Source: Anaerolineaceae bacterium
Lineage (GTDB): Bacteria > Chloroflexota > Anaerolineae > Anaerolineales > Anaerolineaceae
DNA length: 24,870 nt
Reading direction: 5' to 3'
Assembly: GCA_003524305.1 (NCBI GenBank)
Contig: DQHW01000027.1
Span: forward strand, 378 to 25,247
A program made the position numbers and the translations under genes. Numbering within the stretch: position 1 is the stretch's first letter; each line of letters begins with the position of its first letter. The notes under the pieces are model-generated. The model saw only the letters and a program-made list of their open reading frames with translations. It did not search any database and was not told where the DNA came from. This document shows positions 7,174 to 14,694 of this stretch, piece by piece.

Positions 7174-8724
7174 TTACCAAATGATTCGTTTTTCCCAGTC
7201 CTCAACAACCAGACCGGTGTGCACCTTGCCGATGCGTTCAGGCAGGGCGAAATGGATTTGTTTGGCGCTGCGTTTTTTATCCAACAATGTGGCGGCAATA
7301 ATTTCCTGGCGGTTTAGATCAGCCGGAATATTGACCGGCAAACCAATTTTTGTGAAATCAGCAGTCATTTTTTCTGCTAAACCGGGCTCAGAAAGGTTGA
7401 TGGATTCAGCCAGACGGGCTTCTGCAATCATACCGATGGCCACGCATTCGCCGTGTGAAAGCTGATAGTTTGAGGCTTTCTCGACGCCGTGACCGATGGT
7501 GTGTCCGAGGTTAAGCGATTGACGCAGCCCTTTTTCATAAGGGTCAACAATAATAATTTCGACTTTCACTGCAATGGCACGGCTGATCAGTTCGCTGAGG
7601 TCGTTAATGTTTTGCGGCCAACCGTCAGCACATTGACTGTAGAGCAAAGGGTCGGCGATGACGCCGTGCTTGATGGTTTCGGCCAATCCGCTGCGCAGTT
7701 CGGCAGGGGGCAGGGTGCTCAAGACTTCGGGGTCTGAAAGCACCAACAGCGGAGCGTGAAACGCCCCGATCAAGTTTTTGCCTTGGGGTAAATCAGCACC
7801 GGTTTTACCGCCCAAACTTGAATCCACCATGGCCAGTAAAGAAGTAGGTACATTCACCCACGGCACACCTCGCAAATACGTAGCGGCAGCAAAGCCGGTC
7901 AGGTCGCCGGTGACGCCTCCACCCAGGGCAATGACCACACTGCCGCGTTCCACGCCAGCAGAGAGAAAACCCTCCCATATGGCGGCAACGGTCTGGATGG
8001 ACTTGTGTTCTTCGCCTGCGGGGATCACAATTTTCACTGTTTCAATACCGGCCGCTTTTAGTGACTCAAGGGCGCGGCCAGCGTAAAGCGGATCAACATT
8101 TTGGTCACACACCAGGGCGGCTGGTCCGTGGATGCCGCGAACAAGCAGGGATTTGCCTAGAAGGTTCAAAAGCCCAGGTTGCACCAGAATGTCGTAGGTT
8201 TCATCCATGCTTTGCACTTGAAACTGTCCAATGCGGATTTGAATTTCACGTACGATCTTTGCAGCAGAGAGATTGTCGGTTGAAACCGGTTTGCCAAAAG
8301 AGACATAGTGTTCCCGGCGGCGGGCAAGCAGGTCGGTCAGCCTTTGGCGGGGATCATCTTTGACCAAGGGACGTACAACTTTATCTGAGGTTAACCGCGA
8401 AACGAGGGTTTCTATGTTGGCGGAAAGCAAGACCACCGGTCCGTAACTTTCTGCCAGTAAACGGTTTTGGTTATTGAGCAGTGCACCACCACCAAGGGAA
8501 ATAACCGATGACGGGTCAGCTTTTAGAAGGTGATCCAGTTTCGCGCTTTCGAGTTCGCGAAAAACACCTTCACCCAAAATGCGAAACATGGTTTCAATGG
8601 ATTGGCCGGCTTCTTTTTCAATTTCAACATCCAGATCAAACCAGGTCATGTTGAGGCGTTCGGCAAGCAGCCTACCAACCGTAGTCTTGCCGGTGCCGGA
8701 TGGTCCGTAAAGACAAATACTCAT
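7174..8724 (-). CDS. aroKB: Bifunctional shikimate kinase / 3-dehydroquinate synthase
   Basis: 516 residues with two complete enzymes. Residues 1 to about 168 are shikimate kinase: Walker A GPSGTGKTT (7-15), Asp30/Asp32 of FDLD, Arg56, GGG at 78-80 and the lid VRPL (117-120). From about 173 to the end is dehydroquinate synthase, with EEHKS, LGGGVTGDLTGF, PTSLLAMVDSSLGGKTG, LAETIKHG and the metal-ligand region LNLGHTIGHGVE. It thus performs steps 2 and 5 of the shikimate pathway in one chain. No internal start or frameshift separates the halves, so the fusion looks genuine. The ATG overlaps the aroC stop by 4 nt. Such kinase-synthase fusions are known in Thermotoga, as I recall, but are uncommon. 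Confidence 0.95.
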   Translation of the reverse strand: MSICLYGPSGTGKTTVGRLLAERLNMTWFDLDVEIEKEAGQSIETMFRILGEGVFRELESAKLDHLLKADPSSVISLGGGALLNNQNRLLAESYGPVVLLSANIETLVSRLTSDKVVRPLVKDDPRQRLTDLLARRREHYVSFGKPVSTDNLSAAKIVREIQIRIGQFQVQSMDETYDILVQPGLLNLLGKSLLVRGIHGPAALVCDQNVDPLYAGRALESLKAAGIETVKIVIPAGEEHKSIQTVAAIWEGFLSAGVERGSVVIALGGGVTGDLTGFAAATYLRGVPWVNVPTSLLAMVDSSLGGKTGADLPQGKNLIGAFHAPLLVLSDPEVLSTLPPAELRSGLAETIKHGVIADPLLYSQCADGWPQNINDLSELISRAIAVKVEIIIVDPYEKGLRQSLNLGHTIGHGVEKASNYQLSHGECVAIGMIAEARLAESINLSEPGLAEKMTADFTKIGLPVNIPADLNRQEIIAATLLDKKRSAKQIHFALPERIGKVHTGLVVEDWEKRIIW

Positions 8725-9905
8725 GAGAGCTCCTGATCAGGCCAGAAAATGATCTGGCCGCCTGTCATGGGCAGGTCATTGAGATTTGCTTTTCGTAAAT
8801 GCATGAAGCGTGGTTTAAGTTCTGAAATCGAGTCGCCTCCCAGTTTTTCAAGCAAGGCGTCTGCCAGCACAAAGGCCAGCATGGCTTCTGCCACAGGCAC
8901 GGCACGGGGCACGGGGCAGAAATCGGAGCGCTCGTAAACCGTATCGGTTTCCTGCCCGGTGGCCAGGTCCACTGTTCGCTGGGGTGAAAGGGTGGTGGCA
9001 ATGGGTTTCATGGCGAGACGCAGCAGCAGGGGTTGGCCGTTGGAGATGCCGCCTTCCACGCCGCCAGCGTGATTGGACTTTCGCACGATCTCGCCGTCTT
9101 TCAGCAGGATGGCGTCGTGAACTTGTGTGCCAGGCAGGGTTGAATTTTCAAAAGCAGACCCAATCTCAACACCTTTTATGGCCGGGATGCTCAACATGGC
9201 GGCAGCCAGGCGGCCATCCAGGCGTTTATCCCATTGGGCGTAGGAACCCAATCCAACGGGAAGCCCAAAGGCAGCTACCTCTACGATACCACCCAGGGTG
9301 TCACGGTCATCCATCACCTGGCGGATGCGTAAGCGCATGGCTTCAGCCGCGGTTTCATCGGGGCAGCGCACATCGTTAGTTTCGGCTAATGCAGCTCGTT
9401 TTTCGAGTGGAATGTTTTCGATGTTGGCAGTAAATTCTGCAATCGCGCGCACATACCCGCCAACCTGGATATCGAATTCAGCCAGAAGCGCTTTACAGAG
9501 TGCACCCATGGCGACACGGGCGGCAGTTTCGCGGGCTGAGGCGCGTTCAAGTGCCGGACGCAGGTCCTCGAATCCGTATTTAATTGCACCGGTTAGGTCA
9601 GCATGGCCCGGCCTGGGGGTGGTGAAGGCATTAACGGCTTTCCCCTTCCAGCGGGAGTGGTCTGAGTTTTCAATTAAAAGTGCAACAGGCGCACCTGTGG
9701 TCAGACCGTCCATGACTCCAGAAAGGAGCTGTGCGCGGTCGTGTTCAATTTTCATGCGTCCGCCGGCGCCAAAACCCATCTGGCGGCGTTCAAGTTCATG
9801 ATTGATCAGGTCTTCGGTGACTGGTAAACCGGCAGGCAGACCTTCAAGAATAACTGTCAGGGCTGGGCCATGAGATTCACCTGCGGTTAGAAATCGTAAT
9901 GTCAT
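8721..9905 (-). CDS. aroC: Chorismate synthase
   Basis: 394 residues. It converts EPSP to chorismate using reduced FMN as catalytic cofactor. Diagnostic segments include LTAGESHGPALT near the N-terminus, RMKIEHDRAQLLSGVMDGLTTG, the PRPGHADLTGAIKY signature, RASARETAARVA and EGGISNGQPL. There is no sign of a fused flavin reductase domain. AAGGAG lies close upstream of the ATG. It follows aroE by 19 nt and overlaps aroKB by 4 nt (ATGA). Confidence 0.96.
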   Translation of the reverse strand: MTLRFLTAGESHGPALTVILEGLPAGLPVTEDLINHELERRQMGFGAGGRMKIEHDRAQLLSGVMDGLTTGAPVALLIENSDHSRWKGKAVNAFTTPRPGHADLTGAIKYGFEDLRPALERASARETAARVAMGALCKALLAEFDIQVGGYVRAIAEFTANIENIPLEKRAALAETNDVRCPDETAAEAMRLRIRQVMDDRDTLGGIVEVAAFGLPVGLGSYAQWDKRLDGRLAAAMLSIPAIKGVEIGSAFENSTLPGTQVHDAILLKDGEIVRKSNHAGGVEGGISNGQPLLLRLAMKPIATTLSPQRTVDLATGQETDTVYERSDFCPVPRAVPVAEAMLAFVLADALLEKLGGDSISELKPRFMHLRKANLNDLPMTGGQIIFWPDQELS

Positions 9906-9924
9906 GTATTGCTCCTTGCAGTGA

Positions 9925-10779
9925 TTATTTTCTTACGGCTTCCAACATGCGCTCACGGGAGGGGGAAAATCCCGTCCAACGTTCAAAGGCCAGCGCAGCC
10001 TGTTCGACCAGCATGCCCAATCCATTACGGCAAGGCAAACCGGCAGCCGCAGCGCGTTTTAACAACCTAGTTTCCATTGGATTGTACACCACGTCATAAA
10101 TACAAGCATGCAGAGGAAGGGATATAGCTTCTGGCCAGGCGCATTTTTCGATATCAGGATGCATGCCCATTGGGGTGGTGTTGACCACCAGGTCGGATTC
10201 CAATCCTGCTTGTTCGATTGCTTGCGGTGTAAACGGGATTACTTCCAGCTTGGATGAATCCAGGTCCTGGGTGGAATAATGCATATAGAGACCATCCACT
10301 TGTTCCTGTCGCAGGTCCAAGATGCGGATTGTCCAGCCGCGGGTGAGCAGGGCATACACCACCGCCCTGGCTGCCCCGCCGGCACCCAAAACCAGCGCCG
10401 TTTTTGCGTTCTGGAGGGGTAGGTGCGTCAGATCCCCCCAAAAGCCGGGGGCATCGGTGTTGTCACCAAAAAGATGACCTGATTTCATGTAGAGCGTATT
10501 GACCGCGCCAATAATTTTTGCGGAAGAAGTCAGTTCATCCACCAGCGATAAAACCGACTGCTTGTGCGGAATGGTCACGTTCAATCCGTGCAACTCACCA
10601 GATCGTAAATGGTTAATGAGCGCCTCAAGTTCTCCTTGTCCATCAGGTAGAGGAGAAATTTGAAACAGGTTGTACTTACCCTTCAAGCCAGCTTCAGCAA
10701 GCGCAGTCTGGTGCAGCGCAGGCGAAAGGCTGTGGCCAAGTGGATAACCGATGAGTCCGAGTGAATAATTTTCAGGCAT
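9925..10779 (-). CDS. aroE: Shikimate dehydrogenase (NADP+)
   Basis: 284 residues. It reduces 3-dehydroshikimate to shikimate. The substrate domain shows GYPLGHSLSP (11-20), NVTIPHK with catalytic Lys73, and NTDA with Asp109. The nucleotide-binding domain has VLGAGGAARAVV (130-141), then NTTPMGMHPD. The C-terminal MLVEQAALAFERWTG helix is also typical. It starts 5 nt after the aroA stop. The order AroE-AroC matches steps 4 and 7 of the pathway. No quinate-specific features are visible. Confidence 0.95.
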   Translation of the reverse strand: MPENYSLGLIGYPLGHSLSPALHQTALAEAGLKGKYNLFQISPLPDGQGELEALINHLRSGELHGLNVTIPHKQSVLSLVDELTSSAKIIGAVNTLYMKSGHLFGDNTDAPGFWGDLTHLPLQNAKTALVLGAGGAARAVVYALLTRGWTIRILDLRQEQVDGLYMHYSTQDLDSSKLEVIPFTPQAIEQAGLESDLVVNTTPMGMHPDIEKCAWPEAISLPLHACIYDVVYNPMETRLLKRAAAAGLPCRNGLGMLVEQAALAFERWTGFSPSRERMLEAVRK

Positions 10780-10784
10780 GGCTT

Positions 10785-12128
10785 CTAACCCTCGGTTGAG
10801 ATGACAGCGCCCAACTTTTGCAGTGTTTCTGCAAAAGCAGGAAATGACTCAGCAGTGCATTCTGCATTGCGGATGGTGACTGGCGATTCGGCAGCCAGGC
10901 CGGCAACAACCAATGACATGGCCAGGCGGTGATCCCCGTGGGATTCAACGATGCCTCCTTGTAACTTTCCACCACGGATGGTGAAGCCGTCAGAGTGTTC
11001 TTCAATGTCCACACCGAGAAGCCGTAATTCAGCGGCCAGCATGGATATGCGGTCAGATTCTTTTAATCGCAGTTCTTTGGCATCATGCACGGTCGTTGTA
11101 CCGTTTGCCACGGCAGCGGCAATTGCAAAAATGGGGAATTCATCAATCATACGCACCACCAAAGTGCCAGAAACTTCGGTTCCATGTAGTTCAGAGGCAT
11201 TCACTTGCATATCGCCAACCAGTTCTCCACCGGCGTCATGTTGATTTGTCAAGCTGATATCGGCGCCCATGGCTAGCAGGGCATCCAGCAAACCGGTGCG
11301 GGTCGGGTTGAGACAAACCCCCTTGAGGGTTAGTGATGAGCCGGGGATGATCAAGGCAGCCACAATCAGAAAGGCTGCCGCAGAGGGATCTGCAGGCAGG
11401 GACATATTCAACGGAGATAAAACAAGCGGATTGGGTGGAGTAAGTTCCACCATGTAGTGCAGGGTGTTATGAGCTTCGACTTCGTATGAGTTTACGGTCA
11501 CTCCCATGCTCGAAAGCATGCGTTCGGTGTGGTCTCTTGAAGGGCCAGGTTCGTTGAGCAGGGTGGCGCCCTCGGCACCCAGGGCAGCTAACAACAAACA
11601 AGATTTCACTTGTGCGCTGGCAACTGGCAAATCATAGGTCAGCGGTTTCAACTTTTGGTCTTTTGCCCGTTCTTGAATGGTCAAAGGGGCGATGCCGCCG
11701 GGAGTGGTTTTGATCCCCGCACCCATCTTGCGCAAAGGTTCAACGATGCGGTCCATGGGGCGTCGGCGCAGGCCATAGCTGCCATCCAGGGTGGCGGTAA
11801 CGCCTGCTCCGGCGATGGCGCCTGCTAAAAGTCGCAGTGTTGTGGCTGAGTTTCCGCAATCGATGGGGAAGGTCGGATTTTTCCATGCGCCAATACCGCG
11901 GCCTTCGACGGTAAGGGTTTCGCCATCCAGCGTCCATTGGATGCCGAAGGAGGTCAGGGCTTGCAGCATGGGGCGCGTGACACCTGAAACTTGAAAATGT
12001 TCGATTCGACTGGTGCCATCTGCGAAGGCGGCGAAGAGCGCAGCCCGATGTGAGATGGATTTATCGCCCGGCAGCTCTGTAGATACAGACCCTGTGAGTG
12101 GTTTGGAAGATTTGGAAATCAGATTCAT
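10785..12128 (-). CDS. aroA: 3-phosphoshikimate 1-carboxyvinyltransferase (EPSP synthase), class II-like
   Basis: 447 residues. It transfers enolpyruvyl from PEP to shikimate-3-phosphate. Family motifs are GDKSISHRA (21-29, Lys23), CGNSATTLRLL (91-101), DGSYGLRRRPMDRI, SAQVKSCLLLAAL, SRDHTERM, NPTRTG, DEFPIF, LRLKESDRI and GDHRLAMS. The set GDKS, SAQVK, RDHTE and NPTR is the pattern used to define class II enzymes. Ala95 replaces the Gly found in glyphosate-sensitive enzymes (Gly96 in E. coli), as Ala100 does in CP4. A strong AAAGGAGGG precedes the ATG, which overlaps the tyrA stop by 4 nt. Drug tolerance is inference, not shown. Confidence 0.95.
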   Translation of the reverse strand: MNLISKSSKPLTGSVSTELPGDKSISHRAALFAAFADGTSRIEHFQVSGVTRPMLQALTSFGIQWTLDGETLTVEGRGIGAWKNPTFPIDCGNSATTLRLLAGAIAGAGVTATLDGSYGLRRRPMDRIVEPLRKMGAGIKTTPGGIAPLTIQERAKDQKLKPLTYDLPVASAQVKSCLLLAALGAEGATLLNEPGPSRDHTERMLSSMGVTVNSYEVEAHNTLHYMVELTPPNPLVLSPLNMSLPADPSAAAFLIVAALIIPGSSLTLKGVCLNPTRTGLLDALLAMGADISLTNQHDAGGELVGDMQVNASELHGTEVSGTLVVRMIDEFPIFAIAAAVANGTTTVHDAKELRLKESDRISMLAAELRLLGVDIEEHSDGFTIRGGKLQGGIVESHGDHRLAMSLVVAGLAAESPVTIRNAECTAESFPAFAETLQKLGAVISTEG

Positions 12129-13036
12129 GAATTCCCTCCTTTTTGAAATAAGTCCATAATAGCTGCACGACGGGCGGCGCCTTCCTCAAAGAGGTTTGTT
12201 AACGCGTCAAAATCGTTTTGTTCAAGTGCATTTTCGATCATTTCCAGTCGGGAATGAAAATTCTTCAAATCCGTAATGACATTTTCACGGTTGTTGCCGA
12301 GAATGTAATGCATCATATCGATATTTTCTGACGCCAGGCGGGTGGTGCTTTTATAACCGGAACCAACCAATGGGGCAGCATCAAGCGGGGTCACCCCTGA
12401 GAGGCAGTTGGCGACCAGGTATGGCAGGGCGCTGATAGCTGAAGCCCAACGGTCATGCTCCAAAGGATCAAGCCAGACAGGATGTGCACCTATGGCTTTC
12501 ACCAATTGTATAGCCAGATTTGAGGCTGCCTGCGAGGTGCGGGGGAGTGCCAGTAGGGCAAAACTGCTGCCCTGGAATAGATCGGCGTCTGCATTTGAGA
12601 GTGAGCTGACTTCCTTGCCGCTCATGGGATGTCCTCCTATGGGGATGAACCTCTCTGGCAGTTCCTCCATGATAGGTAGGATGTTGTTTTTGGTTGAACC
12701 GATATCCATAATCACGGCATGACCAGGATGATCAAGCGGAATTTGTTTTAAAAGCGAAGGGATCAAACCCAGCGGGGCGCAAAGGATAATGAAATTGGCT
12801 TTGGGCAACAGTTCAGCCGGATTTGTGCTGACGCGGTCAAAAAGATGCATGTCAATCGACTGGCGGCAGACCTGAATATCAGGATCAATTCCAAATAAGG
12901 CGGAGGTTTTTCCGCGCAAGGCCATGGCCAGTGAGCCACCCATCAAGCCAATGCCCCAGATGGCGACCGAAGCAGAGGTGAGGGATTCAGGTACCCAGGA
13001 GGGTTCTATGCCGGGAGTGGTTTGATCAGTCTGCAT
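12125..13036 (-). CDS. tyrA: Prephenate (or arogenate) dehydrogenase
   Basis: 303 residues with the start chosen here. It catalyses oxidative decarboxylation on the way to tyrosine. An N-terminal Rossmann segment VAIWGIGLMGGSLA (about 23-36) is followed by LFGID, IMDIGSTKNN, the GGHPMSGKE active-site histidine region and HDRWASAISALPYLVA. No ACT domain is obvious, so feedback control may rest on other enzymes. In-frame ATGs at 13081 and 13066 would overlap aroH more deeply and lack a ribosome-binding site. The ATG at 13036 overlaps the aroH stop by 11 nt but also has only a weak site, so the start is uncertain. Substrate choice (prephenate or arogenate) cannot be read. Confidence 0.9.
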   Translation of the reverse strand: MQTDQTTPGIEPSWVPESLTSASVAIWGIGLMGGSLAMALRGKTSALFGIDPDIQVCRQSIDMHLFDRVSTNPAELLPKANFIILCAPLGLIPSLLKQIPLDHPGHAVIMDIGSTKNNILPIMEELPERFIPIGGHPMSGKEVSSLSNADADLFQGSSFALLALPRTSQAASNLAIQLVKAIGAHPVWLDPLEHDRWASAISALPYLVANCLSGVTPLDAAPLVGSGYKSTTRLASENIDMMHYILGNNRENVITDLKNFHSRLEMIENALEQNDFDALTNLFEEGAARRAAIMDLFQKGGNS

Positions 13037-13394
13037 GGCTGAGATCCGGACGGAGTTTGACCGCATCGTGAAGGTAGACATGTTTGACGGCAGATTGCGG
13101 CAGGTCAGTGTTCCAATGGATCAACACCCGCACACATTGACTCAGGCTGCCAGGTACATCAATCTCGCTAGAGCACATGAGTGGTACGTTATGCCAACCC
13201 ATTTCACGGGCGGCTTTGGCTGGATGCACCAACTGCAGATCGCTGGTAACGGTAAACCAGGCGCTGGCAATGTCAGTCGTCTTCAATGATGGATTGGCTT
13301 TCAGGATGGCTGAAAGCAATTCCTGTGTGTCAGCCAGGATGGCTGCCTCATCCGAATGACTGGTGGTTGCACCGCGAATTCCCCGTACCGCCAT
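13026..13394 (-). CDS. aroH: Monofunctional chorismate mutase, AroH type
   Basis: 122 residues with the start at 13394, the usual size of the Bacillus-type trimeric AroH. It rearranges chorismate to prephenate, feeding both tyrA and pheA. It begins MAVRGIRGATT, with Arg7 matching the catalytic Arg7 of the B. subtilis enzyme. Glu77 (SSEIDV) and Arg89 (CVRVLIHWNT) match the other active-site residues. An upstream in-frame ATG at 13463 would add 23 residues that overlap aroF and have no family support, so I rejected it. Only 1 nt separates the aroF stop from this start, and tyrA overlaps its end. Confidence 0.94.
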   Translation of the reverse strand: MAVRGIRGATTSHSDEAAILADTQELLSAILKANPSLKTTDIASAWFTVTSDLQLVHPAKAAREMGWHNVPLMCSSEIDVPGSLSQCVRVLIHWNTDLPQSAVKHVYLHDAVKLRPDLSHAD

Positions 13395-13395
13395 C

Positions 13396-14448
13396 TTAAG
13401 CCTGCCCCTGCATTTTTTGCGGCACCTTGCTGGGAGGAACATAACGACCCACGGCTTCGGCAATACCGCGAATCTGGCGCACCAGGGTGGCGAATTTTTC
13501 AGGTTTTAGTGACTGTCCGCCATCCGACATGGCTTTTTCGGGATTGGGATGAACTTCGATGATCAAACCATCTGCACCGGCAGCGATGCCTGCACGTGCC
13601 ACGGCTGTGACGTACTGCCATTGGCCAGTACTGTGGCTGGGATCGAGGATAACGGGTAAGTGGGTGAGGCTTTTGAGCACCGGAATTGCATTGATATCCG
13701 TGGTATTACGGGTGGAGGTCTCGTAAGTGCGGATGCCGCGTTCGCAGAGAATAATTTTGCGGTTGCCATGAGAGAGGATGTATTCCGCTGCCATGAGCAG
13801 TTCTTCAATGGTGGCTGACATGCCGCGTTTGAGCAGTATGGGGGTCTGGCTTTCACCGGCTGCATTGAGCAGGCTGTAGTTTTGCATGTTGCGAGCGCCG
13901 ATCTGAATCACGTCTGCATATTTTGCGATCAGAGGTACTTGTTCGGGTGACATGGCTTCGGTGACCACCGGCATGCCGGTAATCTCTCGAACTTCAGCCA
14001 GCATCTCGAGCGCTTTTTCACCTAAGCCCTGGAAGGCATAGGGAGATGTGCGGGGTTTGAATGCTCCTCCGCGCAGGGCGTGGGCGCCGGCTTCCTGGCA
14101 GGCTAAGGCAGTTTCAAGAAGCTGATTGCGGTCTTCAACCGCGCAAGGGCCGGCGATCAGCACAACCCCATCACCGCCCATCTGCACACCATCCAGAGGG
14201 AAGGTGGAATTTTCAGCAATGAACTCGCGTGACGCCAATTTATAAGGGCGTGAGATGGGAACGATGCGATCCACACCATCCATGACCATGAAGGTATCGC
14301 GTGCATTAATGGGATTGTTGCCAACCACGCCGATGACTGTGCGTTCAGCGCCGCGGGAGGTGTGAGGTGTAAACCCAAGCGTGTCTATCTTTGCCAGAAC
14401 TTCATCAATTTGGACTTCTGTTGCTTCAGTACTCATAATAATCATCAT
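13396..14448 (-). CDS. aroF: 3-deoxy-7-phosphoheptulonate synthase (DAHP synthase, type I-beta with N-terminal regulatory domain)
   Basis: 350 residues. It condenses PEP and erythrose-4-phosphate, the entry step to all aromatics. Residues about 1-70 form a small ferredoxin-like domain like that of the Thermotoga enzyme, where tyrosine and phenylalanine bind to inhibit. The barrel carries IAGPCAVED with metal-ligand Cys102, GGAFKPRTSPYAFQG, GARNMQNY, LLKRGM and ILDPSHSTG. GGGAG lies 8 nt before the ATG at 14448; in-frame ATGs follow at 14445 and 14436. It is the first structural gene after the Phe/Tyr attenuator, so the pathway is probably controlled at both enzyme and transcript level. Confidence 0.95.
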   Translation of the reverse strand: MMIIMSTEATEVQIDEVLAKIDTLGFTPHTSRGAERTVIGVVGNNPINARDTFMVMDGVDRIVPISRPYKLASREFIAENSTFPLDGVQMGGDGVVLIAGPCAVEDRNQLLETALACQEAGAHALRGGAFKPRTSPYAFQGLGEKALEMLAEVREITGMPVVTEAMSPEQVPLIAKYADVIQIGARNMQNYSLLNAAGESQTPILLKRGMSATIEELLMAAEYILSHGNRKIILCERGIRTYETSTRNTTDINAIPVLKSLTHLPVILDPSHSTGQWQYVTAVARAGIAAGADGLIIEVHPNPEKAMSDGGQSLKPEKFATLVRQIRGIAEAVGRYVPPSKVPQKMQGQA

Positions 14449-14466
14449 TGCATAAACTCCCGTTAG

Positions 14467-14502
14467 AAAATAAAAAGAGCGAGGCCTTTGACCTCGCTCT
14501 TT
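14467..14502 (-). terminator. Intrinsic terminator of the aromatic attenuator
   Basis: On the minus strand the 5' arm AAAGAGCGAGG (14502-14492) pairs perfectly over 11 bp with CCTCGCTCTTT (14484-14474) around a 7-nt loop (14491-14485). The run TTTTTATTTT follows. It ends only about 5 nt before the aroF GGGAG ribosome-binding site, so any aroF transcript must read through it. Its 5' arm and loop contain GAGGTC (14495-14490), complementary to GACCTC in the leader. Confidence 0.9.
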
Positions 14503-14565
14503 GTTTTTACTTCTTTTCCTTCCAAAATTACTTAAGCGGCGTCAGAGGTCTTTGGATTCCCAAAG
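14490..14565 (-). promoter_or_regulatory. Alternative RNA pairings of the aromatic attenuator (pause hairpin and antiterminator)
   Basis: The 5' hairpin is CTTTGG (14565-14560), loop GAAT, CCAAAG (14555-14550), lying within the last part of the leader gene. The proposed antiterminator pairs GACCTC (14550-14545) with GAGGTC (14495-14490), possibly with an extra CC/GG after a 3x3 internal loop. The second pairing takes bases from the terminator 5' arm, and the two leader pairings share base 14550. A ribosome waiting at Phe or Tyr codons up to codon 16 would cover the 5' hairpin arm and leave GACCTC free. A ribosome reaching the stop at 14532 would mask GACCTC. The antiterminator core is only 6 bp, so it is less certain than the terminator. 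Confidence 0.6.
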
Positions 14566-14615
14566 CCATAAAAATAGACGTAGCTAAAATAAAAGTTGAA
14601 AGAAGATTTGTTCAT
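14532..14615 (-). CDS. Phe/Tyr-rich leader peptide of the aro operon attenuator (27 codons)
   Basis: This short gene encodes 27 residues. Residues 6-18 read FNFYFSYVYFYGF: five Phe and four Tyr among 13 residues, at codons 6, 8, 10, 15, 18 and 9, 12, 14, 16. AGG lies 5 nt before the ATG at 14615, and the stop is TAA at 14534-14532. A strong promoter begins transcription about 16 nt upstream and an intrinsic terminator lies 30 nt after the stop. This layout is that of a pheL- or trpL-like leader. Ribosomes would stall when charged Phe- or Tyr-tRNA is scarce, allowing read-through into aroF to pheA. The peptide itself is unlikely to have another role. No name was assigned because I do not recognise a described homologue. 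Confidence 0.88.
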   Translation of the reverse strand: MNKSSFNFYFSYVYFYGFGNPKTSDAA

Positions 14616-14637
14616 GGTTTCCTATATATTACTAAGT

Positions 14638-14666
14638 ATCATAGCCATTTTGGTTGCATTTGTCAA
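14638..14666 (-). promoter_or_regulatory. Sigma-70-type promoter of the aromatic operon
   Basis: On the minus strand a perfect TTGACA (14666-14661) is followed after exactly 17 nt by TATGAT (14643-14638, 5 of 6 matches). The expected start is near 14631, about 16 nt before the leader peptide ATG. The -35 box begins 28 nt after the ilvE stop codon. It is the best promoter I can see in the window. Confidence 0.88.
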
Positions 14667-14694
14667 CAAGCAAAAAATGAAAATTTCCTTAAAA

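Noticed and set aside
9298..9801. 167-codon plus-strand reading frame
   Set aside because: Antisense to aroC with a composition expected of a shadow frame.
14449..14694. T-box riboswitch in front of aroF
   Set aside because: I see no specifier-loop layout or conserved antiterminator box, and the aromatic leader gene with its own ribosome-binding site explains the region better.
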